Assembly: GCF_021917145.1 (NCBI RefSeq)
Contig: NC_061074.1
Location: 6,023,837 to 6,087,836, forward strand
Length of the DNA: 64,000 nt
Source of the DNA: Hypomesus transpacificus
Taxonomy: Eukaryota; Chordata; Actinopteri; Osmeriformes; Osmeridae
Direction: 5' to 3'
Below the pieces are notes generated by a model. It saw only the letters and a program-made list of their open reading frames with translations, was not told the origin of the DNA and searched no databases. This document shows, in pieces, positions 14,871 to 25,735 of the stretch. A program made the translations under genes and the position numbers. How positions within the stretch are numbered: position 1 is the stretch's first letter; every line of letters starts with the position of its first letter.

Positions 14871-15009
14871 CACCGGTCCACAGGGTGGAATAATTGAATA
14901 ATTTTGTAATTTGGCTGTGCGTGGCTCAGACTTGCAAGAGCCAAAACAGTCATTGAGAAGTTATTGTCAACAATGTATTCAACAGGTGCAGGCTAGAGTA
15001 TAGCAGTAC

Positions 15010-15163
15010 TAATGCTGGGTACACACAAAAATATTCTTGCAATCTTTTAAGGGAAAATCTGATAAATTAATCTGTAGAACCATCAAGATAATCAGGACGT
15101 TACCAAGGATTGTCGGAAGGGGGGAAATCAGCCGGATTATCGTGTGGTGTGTTCCCAGCATTA
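15010..15163. mobile_element. Small TA-flanked MITE
   Basis: The left end reads ATGCTGGGTACACAC and the right end is its reverse complement with one mismatch; both sides are flanked by TA. The element is about 150 bp, has no coding capacity and an AT-rich core. A size of about 150 bp, terminal inverted repeats and a TA target duplication are typical of miniature inverted-repeat elements mobilised by a Tc1/mariner-like or similar transposase. The superfamily assignment is inferred. Confidence 0.6.
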
Positions 15164-15334
15164 GGTTATTTGAAACTAATGTAGCCTACTTAGACTGAAC
15201 TATTGATTGTAGGCTATCTAGTCTCTGGTACTTTTCAAAATAGCTCTGGTAAAACCTCAAAGACAAGTCGGTTTGAAGTGACAAACAAGTGTCAAGGCAT
15301 AAAAATGTGGTTTCCTGGTACTTTTAAACCAAGA

Positions 15335-15465
15335 AGCAACAAAAAGGCTGCTGCAGAGCTCGATAATGACCATTCATTGAATCAGGTGTTGGAGCAGAGA
15401 AACATTTAAAACATACAGGACAGTGGCCCATAAGGATCAGGGTTGAAAACCACTGGTCTAAGGTC
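15335..15465. repeat. Dispersed fish repeat fragment, hAT-like
   Basis: The phrases GAATCAGGTGTTGGAGCAG, ACAGGACAGTGGCCC and GGGTTGAAAACCACTGG resemble the end of an abundant teleost non-autonomous DNA repeat as I remember it. There is no complete terminal repeat pair here, so I treat it as a fragment. The superfamily is a guess. Confidence 0.35.
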
Positions 15466-15469
15466 TAAA

Positions 15470-16640
15470 TTACTCTTCATAGAACAAATGGTGGAATATG
15501 AATAACTGAATGTGGCTTTGTCTTTCAAAGCCACAGATGGTATCAAATATGATCCTCCCAACAGATGCAAGGCTAAATAATACTTTTACACAAACCTACT
15601 TTAGGAATATTAAGTTCATGATTTGCGGAAGATAGTGGAAATGTTATTATTTCACGTCCTTAGCGCTATTAACATAATTAATGTTATTTTAGTTGCTCAA
15701 TAATGCAAGGAGATGTTGGAGATACTTTAGACTTTCTCTTGTCCATTAAATACAATGTGCATATTTCTTTGTGGTACAACATTCTGGTGATAAACCTACT
15801 GACAAGACAACTTCACATGCTTTTGTGTTTAATACCTGCTAATAGACTTGGAGAGTGGAGACCAATCCTATACCGTAAATGGCTGGTGGTATTTAGCCAC
15901 TCTTATGATTTAGCTGACCTCTCCTGACCTTCACTTGTAATACAGGAATTGTCACACACGTTCGATTTCACCCTTGACTTGCCCTAACCATTTCTAAAAT
16001 GTTCATGATTGAAGTTAAGTTAGTAGATGAGGCAACCACTGGACAAAATGTTCATAACCTCTCAGGGGGAAGAAAGCCTTTAACATGCATCATTGGAGCT
16101 TTCCCCTGGCAAGAGCAAATGAAACTATTCCCTAAAATTCCACGACTCTGACTTCTTTACTTTAGGCAAATTTATGATGGTCCAGAGGGCATGTGAGGGG
16201 AGACATTGTACCCTGACAGAACATGGAAAAATGAGGTAAAAAAGTGAAGTCATACTGAATTTCTCTGTAATGCACCTAGTCAATAACAACCATACTTCAT
16301 GAGGGAACAAAGCACCATTGTGTCAGCAAATGATTACAATATATTATTAGCATTGTCTAGCATAGATTACCCAAGTCAATTTCATCTAACAGGAGTGATA
16401 ATTATGATTTATCTACCATCAAGTATCAATGACACTTGACACTGTGTTTTCAGTAAGCCATCTATTGACAGTCAGAGACCAGGGCCAGTGTTTTTTCCAC
16501 AGCATGTCCAAGCACATCCCCAATCCACCCAAACATCTATAGAACCCTACAACTACACAGAAACCACAGAGCACACTATCCCCCCATTTAGTATTTCTTG
16601 TGAGCCAACATTGACTTACATTTAATAATTTACTTGAATT
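15470..16640. other. Intergenic, no gene seen
   Basis: No exon, RNA gene or convincing repeat was recognised. Open frames are short and isolated. Confidence 0.5.
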
Positions 16641-16646
16641 TTTTTT

Positions 16647-16705
16647 ACATTTTATTTACTTAGCAGATGCTTTTAATTCAAAGCGACGTGTAAATAGTGC
16701 TCACA
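16647..16705 (+). repeat. Degenerate fish dispersed repeat core
   Basis: The segment reads as a degraded copy of a motif very common in teleost genomes: TTAGCAGATGC, then a T-rich stretch and AAAGCGACGT. The copy is short and mutated; I do not assign a family. Confidence 0.35.
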
Positions 16706-16709
16706 GAAA

Positions 16710-18247
16710 GTACAACAGAACATCAAAGATCTTCAAAAATCTAAGTTTTTTTAGAGATGGAAAATCATTCTGCACTGCACTTCCAAAACGTTATTAGGAA
16801 AACATTTGCCTTGACATATCAGAAAGTAAGATGAATTAGTACATAAGAGAGAAAATATGCACCTTTCATCCATCAACAGTCAGCATGGTCATCATCCAGT
16901 GCATTAAGTGGAATATGGACACAAGAGCCAGGTTACATATGCATGGTGTCTGCCATTTCATTGAAGAATTAAAAAACTTGAATGACTTCCTCATCACTGT
17001 CATCCCATGTCATGCTTGGCTCTCTTGAGAGAAAGACACTGCTGTGGATAATTTTCCGTCTGCCAGGAGACATGATCTAAAAGTTAAAAGTGTCCGAGGA
17101 AAACGGGTCCTGGACGCAGGGCCGGGTTAGCTGACAGGCCTGTCGTCATTCCTCTGCATTGTCTTATTTTTGGCCTTCAGCAGTGTCTGATCATTTTTCA
17201 TTCGCACATCTGACCTGTTGTCTAAGCATTGCGGAGAAAGCGTGCAATGATTCGGCCCCTCAGATAGGGAAAGTAGACATATTTGAACGGTGTGAAATTC
17301 CTTCACTGCTACGAAGGATCTTTCTCAGGCCTCCCATCTATCAGACCCTGGCATGCTATCAGTGGCTTCTGTCAAAATTGGTTGGAGGAGAAATAAATGA
17401 AAATAAATCAGACTCATTCAAACAAAATCTCAAACATGGGTAAGTATGCCGTGTTGTCACCGTTTAAACCAAAGACCAGTGCCAGAGAGAAAAGACTCAT
17501 CCTATGCGGAGTGTGGAGAGATGAGGTGCACCTCTGGAATCAGATACTCTGGCATCAGATCTGGTTATAACTATGCACAGACTGGGTTCTCTGGGCCAAA
17601 CTTGCAGCAGGTCTACGAAAAAAACATGCTGTGTGAAGAAAGCATCTTTCTTTCTTTTTTTAAGCTGAGGCTTAGGACTTCAGGACTTTAGGACTAGTTT
17701 AGTCTAAGAAGTGAACAAATTCGACAAATATATCCCCAGAGAAGCACTGATAAGCTGATAAGATACTGTACCCCTGACCACATGACTGTGGTAGCTATCT
17801 ACCATGTTTTATTTAGTTATGGGGCAATTTTACATCAATGTTGACCGATTTTAACAGATAGCCTTCAATACACAAAAATAAAAATTTAGCGTTTTCTCAG
17901 TGCCAAGCCACCTGATTTGCCTTTGTTTCCCACTTTTTTCATGGACTTCAATCCATTAGTTGTGTTTGAAACACAATCAGCAGGAAATTAGAGTCAACTT
18001 TCATATGCTTCGGTGCAGTTCTTTCAAACTACCAAAAGGTAGCTCTGTGTTCACTAATCCAGTTGTCTTCATCACTTGCAACTAAAGGTCTAGTCTTAAC
18101 AAATGATATGATGGATCATGTCACCCAATCAAACTAGGTAATCAGTGTCCATAACTTTGGTCAAAGGTCGGTTAGTCATACATTTGTGGAATTGGCTTCT
18201 AGGTCTGTTTGAGTAGACCTTGTTGGAGGTACATTTTTGAGAGGCAT
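16710..18247. other. Intergenic; one splice-like open stretch
   Basis: No gene is supported. Between about 17,180 and 17,437 an open frame of about 86 codons is bounded by a pyrimidine-rich AG (end of GGCCTTCAG) and a strong donor (GTAAGT after CATGG). I recognise no domain and no partner exon, so this could be a lone conserved non-coding block or chance. It is listed under findings. Confidence 0.45.
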
Positions 18248-18998
18248 TTAGAACCGAAACTGTACTGTACTGTAGCTAGTGGTACTGCCAGTGGAGCGAG
18301 TGGTACGTAACAGTGACTAGTGGTATGCCAGTGGAGCGAGTGGTACGTGACAGTGGCTAGTGGTACATGCCTGTGCCTTCGCTGGTACATGACAGTAGCT
18401 AGTGGTACGTGACAGCACCTCTAATGGCACGTGACAGCACCTCTAATGGCACCTAGTGGTATGTGCCAGTGGAGCTAGTGATACGTGACAGTAGCTAGTG
18501 TTACATGCCAGAGCCTCCGCTGGTACATGACAGTAGCCAGTGGTACGCGACAGTGCCTCCACTGGTACATGACAGTTACTGTTCTGTTGATAGTGGTACA
18601 CAAGTGTCCCGTGGCAGTGTCTCGTGGCAGTTGCATTGGGTGTCTTGCAGCTTTTGTTTACTGTCAAGTAACTGCCCCATGGCCATTTTAGAATAGGAGA
18701 ACAGGGTATAAACTTTCATTTTTTAAATATAAGTTAAACTGTTTGTGCTAACAGACTCCAAACCATACTTTTGATGTCTCATTACAAGCTCCTGTCACGT
18801 GCTGTCACGTACCAGTGGAGGCACTGGCACCAGAGAATGTCTAATGAATGTATGTCTTTAAACAGGCTCTGCTGGCACCTACCACTAGCCACTGTCACGT
18901 GCCAGTGGAGGCACTGGCATACCACTAGCTAATGTCACGTACCACTCGCTCCACTGTCAAGTACCACTCGCTACAGTACAGTACAGTTTCGGTTCTAA
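18248..18998. mobile_element. Foldback element with internal tandem repeats
   Basis: The left end begins TTAGAACCGAAACTGTACTG and the right end is its reverse complement; the arms stay nearly identical for about 60 bp (left about 18,248-18,306, right about 18,940-18,998). Inside, 18,300-18,640 is packed with degenerate copies of TGGTACGTGACAGT, and a second set in the opposite orientation lies at about 18,795-18,960. There is no transposase frame. This architecture (long composite inverted arms built from short repeats) is that of a foldback or similar non-autonomous DNA element. No target-site duplication was visible. Open frames across it are by-products of the repeats. Confidence 0.7.
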
Positions 18999-19684
18999 CC
19001 GCTACTGAAAGGCTTTGAGAATATGGTGGGATGGATAGATTTGTTCCACTCATGGAGAAGGGGGATAAATTATTTTCCCAGACAAGAAATGGTCTTCATG
19101 TTTTGGGAAGGCCCTTATGCCCAGCTGTGTTACCATCAGCTCTTGCCAGGTCTCTGATTGAGGCCTAAAGACCCAAGCGCCAAGAATGACAACCACCAAA
19201 ATGCCTGGACTCAAACCCCCATAACTCCCTCCACACATAATTCCACACACCAAATGACCATAAAAGGATGAGGCTTGTTCATGAGAGTCCGATCAACAAC
19301 AACCAAAAGTCACCTTCTAACTCAACTCACCTGCCATATCCATAAGGAGTAGCCACTTTTCTAATTTAGATGACCTGTCACAAAAAAAGTGTTTGCTGCT
19401 TACTACATTATTTTCCTTCAGCACGTTGTGTACAGGTTGTCTCCAGTCAACATGCAAATTCAAAATAAGTGCTATAGGAATTGATCTTTTATCCACCAAA
19501 ATTACATTACTTACAATTTAAAAGTGTCGCGTGGTTCACTACTCACAATGAAAATGCTTTAAACATTGAATGGTTCACCTGCTAATGGCGCAGCTAGTCC
19601 TGACTGAATTAATCATGGGTTGTATTCTACTACCACCCGGTGGTAAACTTCCACAAACATTTTCTACGTAGTACAGCACTACCA

Positions 19685-20654
19685 ATGGAAGATGGCGACC
19701 AGAGTCCTTCAGAGATTTGGAAGTGGCCTGGATCGGGCAAAAAACAGGGCCCGGTCGACGGGACAGATAGTCATTTCAAGCAGGTAAGGCTGTTGTTATT
19801 GAGATTTTTTTAACATTTTACCCAGGCATTAGTTGCGATCGGCCAGGGTCTGTAGTTTGGACCATGTAGCCACACAGCTAGCTAGCTAAGTCCTCTTCGT
19901 CAGGTACTGTCATGCTTCATGCAATTGCTGCTAGCCTAGTGGACCTTGCTTTATTGCTAGCAAGTGACTGGCTAGCACGCTAACTAGCTTTGATACCTTT
20001 GATTTTGCGTTACAGAACACTGCTGTGCAAATGGGAGATTGGTGTGATTTACCGTTTTGTTCACTGCAAAACCGTGAAAGACTGAACTGTACATTGATTT
20101 AATTGAATTGATATACTCATAATATATTATTGTAGCTAAGCTAGCAAGCTAGCTAGCTACTTGTATCTATCAACAATTCTCACTAGTGCAATGCTCAAGG
20201 TCAGATTTGGTTTATGCTAGCTAACCTGCTATTTTCAACATTATTTTACAAATATTTAAAGACACGTGCATTGGTTTTCCCACCAAGGTCAAGTCAGCGA
20301 CACCCTTCTCATGTTGTTCTTATGGGACTTCATTTATAAATTAAACTTGCTTATTGCAGGACCAGTTGAGAACTTGATGGCAATCTTACACAACTTGTTG
20401 ACATGGACGTCCAAAATAAACTTGCAAGAAATGGTCTCAGATGTATTCAGCATGAGGGGTATTTGTCTTGTCTGGTGGTGTATCGTTATTCATAATATGA
20501 AATGAGAGATGGATGTAGAGAACCATCTGGAGACATCACAGGTTTTGTTTGGTGGAATAAAAGTGTTGTTTAACAGATGTTAGCAACCATGCTCACAATA
20601 TTTTGTGTCACTAACAGACGTATTAATCTGTAGGGGTTTGGCAGCATCGAGTAA
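19685..20654 (+). promoter_or_regulatory. Overlapping upstream ORF on nipsnap2 mRNA
   Basis: An ATG at 19685 precedes the nipsnap2 start by 7 nt in another frame. Read across the first splice (19685-19783 joined to 20634-20654) it encodes 39 codons and stops at TAA in exon 2, so it overlaps the main start. Its context (C at -3, G at +4) is weaker than that of the main ATG, so leaky scanning is expected. If the transcription start lies upstream of 19685, this uORF would lower or tune nipsnap2 translation. Whether it is translated is not shown by the sequence. Confidence 0.5.
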
Positions 20655-23600
20655 CAGAAACCGAGAAGACAGCTGGTTTAAATCACTGTTTGTGAGGAAA
20701 GTAGATCCCCGAAAAGATGCACACAGTCATTTGCTAACCAAGAATGAGGAGAGCAACCTATACAAAATTCAGTGTAAGTATGTTATTACATGTTCAAGAT
20801 ACATTTCAAAGTGTATATATGACTGTAGACTTCACAAAGTGAGAGAGCTAAATACCCTTCTTCTGTTTCTGTTTGCAGTCCACAATGTCAAACCAGAGTG
20901 CCTGGATGCATACAACCAACTTTGGTGAGTGTCCCTGTTATTGTCTAAGTTGGTGTGTATGGTTTTATATTTTGTATTCTTTATAGAAAAGTTGTAATTG
21001 TGGTGATATTATATGACTTAACAAGTAGCTGGAAGAGTTACAAAATGTCTTTAGTTCTATTTCTGGTATGTGATTGACATGTGGAATGGCAAAAGTGCCT
21101 TGGTGAATGTCTATAGGCTAGCCGTACTTAAGATGACTCACAATGGCCTTTACTAGTATTGGAGCACACGTAACTGATTTTGACACAGACACAGACTAAA
21201 TCCTTTCCAGATGGGCATTGCCATTTAATGTTTTGTTGACATTCAGTGGGAAAGAGCAGTTGTAAATCCTTATCATTGCCCCAATTCGTCATGCAAATGC
21301 TCAGTCATTGTTCCTGTATGGAGGCCTGTGTTTTATGTAATGGTTGGTTATGGTTATTAAGCATTGGAGTAGGACATGAGGTAATTCACACAACAGATGT
21401 GTTTATAAAGTTTTGTTTTTATTTATTATAGTGAGGATGTCTTTCCATCCATCCATGCTGATAAGTACTACCCCTGTGAACTGGTGGGCACCTGGAATAC
21501 CTGGTATGGAGAGCAAGACCAGGCTGGTAGGAGTGCTGGCAAGGGGATAGGCAACACCTGTTCTACATGTAGAAGCAGTCATACTCCCCTTCACTGAAAA
21601 AGAGCAATGAACGCCACACTATATGTAATCAGCTAGCTCTACACGTTAATTAATTACGTTAATGTTGCCTGTTCCACCTCCGGTATTTAACGTTAGCCTT
21701 TCAAATTATTTGTCATTCACTATAGGTAAAGTAGTGTTTTTGTTACCCCCTTGATATGCTAATATTTCACATCTAAACAATGCATTATTAATTGATTGTG
21801 TGTGTGTTTTGCAGTCCATATGTGGCGGTATAGAGGAGGCTACCCAGCTCTTACTGATTCCATGAATAAACTCAAGCAGAACAAGGTAAAACTATGTTTT
21901 CATCTTTGACATTCTGCTTCTTTGTTTATGTGCATGTGACAATGCTGATAAACAGGTAGTTTTTTAATGGATTATAACAACACAATGAAAGATAGTTTGA
22001 ACGAGCATCTTAACAGGTCTTGGCCTCTGTGCAGTAGGCCAGGATTTGGTAGCTGGTGCGGAAAGGAAGTCTCTCCCTGCAAAACTCTACTGGCTTTTAC
22101 TGTGTCTGTGGTAGGCTCTCAGGGAGAGAGACATCTGTACACAATGTAGAGAGAGAGAGAGAGAGAGAGAGGCCTCAAGAGACAATAGTTGATAGACTAT
22201 GCTATGGTAATCCTAACAAGAGTTAGGTTAAATCATTACAGCCTCTTTCTACTGCTCGTCTGCATGGCGTGTCTGTGTTGTTTGTGATGTAGTGTCACTT
22301 CACTTTCGAGCACAGGTCCTCAAACTGTTTTAGTCAGGACCCTACCCCGTTGTAATTGTTGTTTTTCTTTTTTATGTTGCAATGTCTGCAGAATAATGAT
22401 TGGTATTGATCTCCTTTGGCAGGAATTTATGGAGTACAGAAAGGAGAGAGGGAAGATGCTTCTGTCTCGTAGGAACCAGCTCCTGTTGGAGTTCAGCTTC
22501 TGGAACGAGCCTGCCCCTAGACAAGGACCCAACATCTATGAGTTGAGGTCCTACCAGCTCAGAGTACGTACTGACATGGCTGTAACTCACCTTACAGGGT
22601 CAGAATCAGAGAGAGCCTACCCCAGACAACAGGGAAGAGAGATGTGCTTTTATAAGCAAAGGAGAGTAGTCATTGGAGGAATCATTTAATTGGTACAGAA
22701 ACAGAAGCCTATGAATTACATTATTTAAATACAACATTATTAATTTTCTTTTTTTACAGCCTGGAACTATGATTGAGTGGGGTAATTACTGGTAAGGCCT
22801 GTTACATTTAATTCACTCATATGTAGTTACAAAAAACTATTTTGTAATTTTCTCAATGATAGTCATATCCCATGAGAGATACTATTTTTATACAAGATTG
22901 TAATCCCTGCAGCACAGGGCCAACTCTTAACACACCCTTTTTCCTCCTAGTTTCAATGTTAAAAGAATGTGCCTTAAGTTTATTTTTTTGCTTTCCAACA
23001 GAAGCATTTGAAAGTGGACAGTTGCACTTAATCAGGTTTATGTTCAAACATAGTTCATCCTTACATGGCAAATTGTGGCATGATAATAATCATTGTTTCA
23101 CATTGTTCAAACGTATCAAACCTGCCCAGTTTAATTTTTGGTTGAACATGGACGCTCTGATTATGGAATTCCTTGAAATGCTCATGAGTAATTGGCAGAT
23201 AATCAAGTTATAAGGTATGCAACAACATTACATCAACATTAAATGCTGACAAATGAAATGCATACTGTATGGTTTGGGCTAGAATCAAAATTGTTGCCTG
23301 TGATCATAATTAAATATAAATTGGGAATTGCTTATTTAATGAAATAATGCCAACCCCATTTAAAAATATATTTATATGCTCCTCTATGCTTTCAATGATA
23401 CATTCAGAAGCATTAGCTTGGCTCATTAGTCCTTGAAAAGAAGAATCTCAGTCTTGATTGTCTCACGTGAATTGTCTGAGGAAGTATAGCCTGTGTCCTT
23501 GGTCTGGGTTGAGTGTAATTGCTCTTTGTTGTACAGGGCCAGAGCCATTGGCTACCGGCAGCATAACCGTGAGGCAGTAGGAGGGTTCTTCTCCCAAATT

Positions 23601-24117
23601 GGCAACCTGTACATGGTGCACCATCTCTGGGGTGAGCAGGACTAGCTTCATTCAAACATTTGACAGAAATGAAATGTTCTGTCATCTCGCATTCCAGACC
23701 TTCAGGGACTTGTGACCTGTGTCGGCATAGGTCCTGTTGGAGACAAGTTTTTGCAAAATGCTTGGGAGTTGGTAATTCCTCACACCACTCGCTGAAACAT
23801 ACTGTGATTGATTTCAGCCTACAAAGACCTCCAGTCCAGAGAAGACACAAGGAATGCAGCCTGGCAACATGAGGGCTGGGACGAGGTTGTGTATTATACA
23901 GGTGAGTAATATTCAGAAGACCACAATGTACTGTGGTTTCACACACTGTCGTTGAACTGGCTCTTTTGCTGACATTGTAAGAACTATAATGCCATTAGCT
24001 AGAGAATTTCCTCTAAAAGCAAGCTGACTCGATGTCTGATGTTTATTTTCAGTTCCTCTCATTCAGCACATGGATTCAAGGATTATGATCCCAATGAAGG
24101 CTTCACCGTTGCAGTAA
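19692..24117 (+). CDS. nipsnap2: NIPSNAP2 (GBAS), mitochondrial NipSnap protein
   Basis: NIPSNAP proteins are mitochondrial; on damaged mitochondria they act at the surface as tags that recruit autophagy adaptors. Ten coding exons join in frame: 19692-19783, 20634-20773, 20879-20924, 21432-21526, 21815-21885, 22423-22563, 22760-22791, 23537-23631, 23818-23901, 24053-24117. The product is 286 aa, the same length as the human protein. Exon 1 encodes a basic, Arg/Ser-rich leader typical of a mitochondrial presequence (starts [20 protein letters not shown]). The NIPSNAP core follows from about residue 40, with [66 protein letters not shown] and the end [13 protein letters not shown]. The start at 19692 has A at -3 and G at +4; an out-of-frame ATG sits 7 nt upstream. 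It is convergent with psph. Confidence 0.96.
22148..22172. repeat. GA microsatellite
   Basis: About twelve GA units lie in nipsnap2 intron 5. It is a simple repeat with no coding role. Confidence 0.85.
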
Positions 24118-24598
24118 AGGAAAAGAAATCAGACATTGAACCTCAAACCTTTTTAGCGTAACAAACGTCTATAAATATTTCACTGCCATGGTTTCATCCT
24201 CCTGTCACTGTTGCCAATGAACCCACTGTTTTGGATTTATTTCACATAACCATATTATGACTTTGCACCAGCAAACTATAGGTAGTACTTGCAAAATGCA
24301 TTTCAAAGACAAAGTTCAAGGCAAAGTTAACAGCGTCTTTCTTTCTGTGGCTGAAATGCTCTTTCCTTAATAAGATGAAGGGCAGTGGCGTGCGCACAAA
24401 CGTCTATTTGTTCTTTGGTAGGATGGGCAACATCAGCATATGTAAACCTCCTGATCTGTTAGGTGGATACCCTCTGTACCACATGCTGTGTCACATTAAG
24501 ATTGATCAGTAGACCACGGCTCATCTCTATTCTTAGAAATGAACCAAAGTGCTACTTTGAAGGAGAGCTGCAGCAGCTGTATTTTTGCAGCAAATAAT

Positions 24599-24604
24599 AA
24601 TAAA
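24599..24604 (+). terminator. nipsnap2 poly(A) signal candidate
   Basis: A canonical AATAAA lies 482 nt after the nipsnap2 stop codon. It is the first clean canonical hexamer I see on this strand downstream of the gene. Confidence 0.6.
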
Positions 24605-25413
24605 GCTAATTCATTGGGCAGGTATGGCAAGACTTAACAAAAAGTGTTATGCTCAATAAGTGATATAGTTATTTATGTATTTATTTAATGTAAATATTGA
24701 AGACCTCTATTACATGCTCTATCACTAATTGCAAATGACACTTTTTGCAAAGTCTAGGCTAAGCAATGCTGTCACTGGAAGGAACAGTTAGTTGGCGACA
24801 GGCCAAAAGGACAGTGTGTCATAAACTGTCCTTTATAAATGGGAGAATCTCTTGAATGGTCATTGACATCATCAGCCCACAAGGTTTGTAAAAGGTTATG
24901 AATACCAAGTTGTATAATGAAGCCCAGGCCCTTAAAGTTGTCACAGAAGTACATGGAAATCCAGATGTCTGCTTTTCCCCAAAATATACTTTTGTTCGTA
25001 ACTGTGGGCATTCCCTCATGTCTCTCCTTTTCACTATACGCAAAAAGCTTGACGTGTGTTTATCGTACTGTGCTGGTGAACATGGCTTTTGTTTTATCGA
25101 TGAGAAAATGATTGCATGCCCATTTTTTCTTAAACAAGTTTTATCGGTTTGAACATGTTCAGTTGGGCATAACATCTAATGTATTGTGTAAACCACTACT
25201 CTGATGCTGTAATTGTGCAGTCATGCTACTGCTTATTGTGATTTCTAAGAGGTTTTAGTGTTATAGTAGCATGTCCAGTTTCCCCCCCGATGTAAGGGTA
25301 AATTGACAGGTGGCAAGAATGTCATACATGAATAAAAATATTTAAAGAACATCTGGGATAGTAAATGTACAATTACAACAAAAAAGGCAGACATCCCAAA
25401 CTGCACTATACAC

Positions 25414-25419
25414 TTTATT
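25414..25419 (-). terminator. psph poly(A) signal candidate
   Basis: The minus strand reads AATAAA here, about 320 nt past the psph stop. Other minus-strand A-rich hexamers exist nearer the stop (an AT-rich stretch around 25,640-25,680), so the real site could be closer. Confidence 0.45.
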
Positions 25420-25735
25420 GTGTCAGTAGCAATCTGTATTCCACATGGCACACATTTTATGCAGTTTTGTTATCAATCTGACTTAAGCTTTAACATGGAA
25501 AGTGCTGTTTAAAAAAACACAAAATCCTTCCAAATAGACATTTGGTTAACTTTTTAGTGTTCTATACAAGTATAAAATATTCAAGGGACAACACCACCTC
25601 CTAAAGTCCCACTATTATAGTGTAAACATTTCCATTCATTATAAAAAAAATCTATTGACTGGATGAGTTAAAAAATATATTTAAACTTGGCATTAGTTAC
25701 ATTAGTGAATTCTCAAAAAGCCCCGGTATCCCTTG

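Larger units (their letters stand above)
24118..25735. other. Convergent 3' ends of nipsnap2 and psph
   Basis: The stretch holds the 3'UTRs of two convergent genes. A plus-strand AATAAA at 24,599-24,604 is a good nipsnap2 poly(A) signal (3'UTR about 500 nt). A minus-strand AATAAA (TTTATT at 25,414-25,419) would give psph a 3'UTR of about 330 nt. Between them, 24,772-25,175 carries several overlapping open frames on both strands; none resembles a known protein and I do not call a gene. Confidence 0.6.

Noticed and set aside
18300-18640. Possible CRISPR-like array of short repeats
   Set aside because: The units are degenerate, spacing is irregular, there are no unique spacers of constant length, and the locus is in a vertebrate genome.
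18443-18696. Open frames on both strands at 18.4-18.7 kb
   Set aside because: They are read-throughs of the tandem TGGTACGTGACAGT repeats inside the foldback element, not genes.
23413-23946. 177-codon open frame on the minus strand
   Set aside because: It lies antisense across nipsnap2 exons 8 and 9 and their intron, has no family resemblance and is explained by codon usage on the true coding strand.
24772-25175. Several overlapping open frames on both strands between nipsnap2 and psph
   Set aside because: No frame resembles a known protein, there are no supporting splice sites and the stretch lies in or next to two 3'UTRs. A decayed retroelement piece is possible but not supported.
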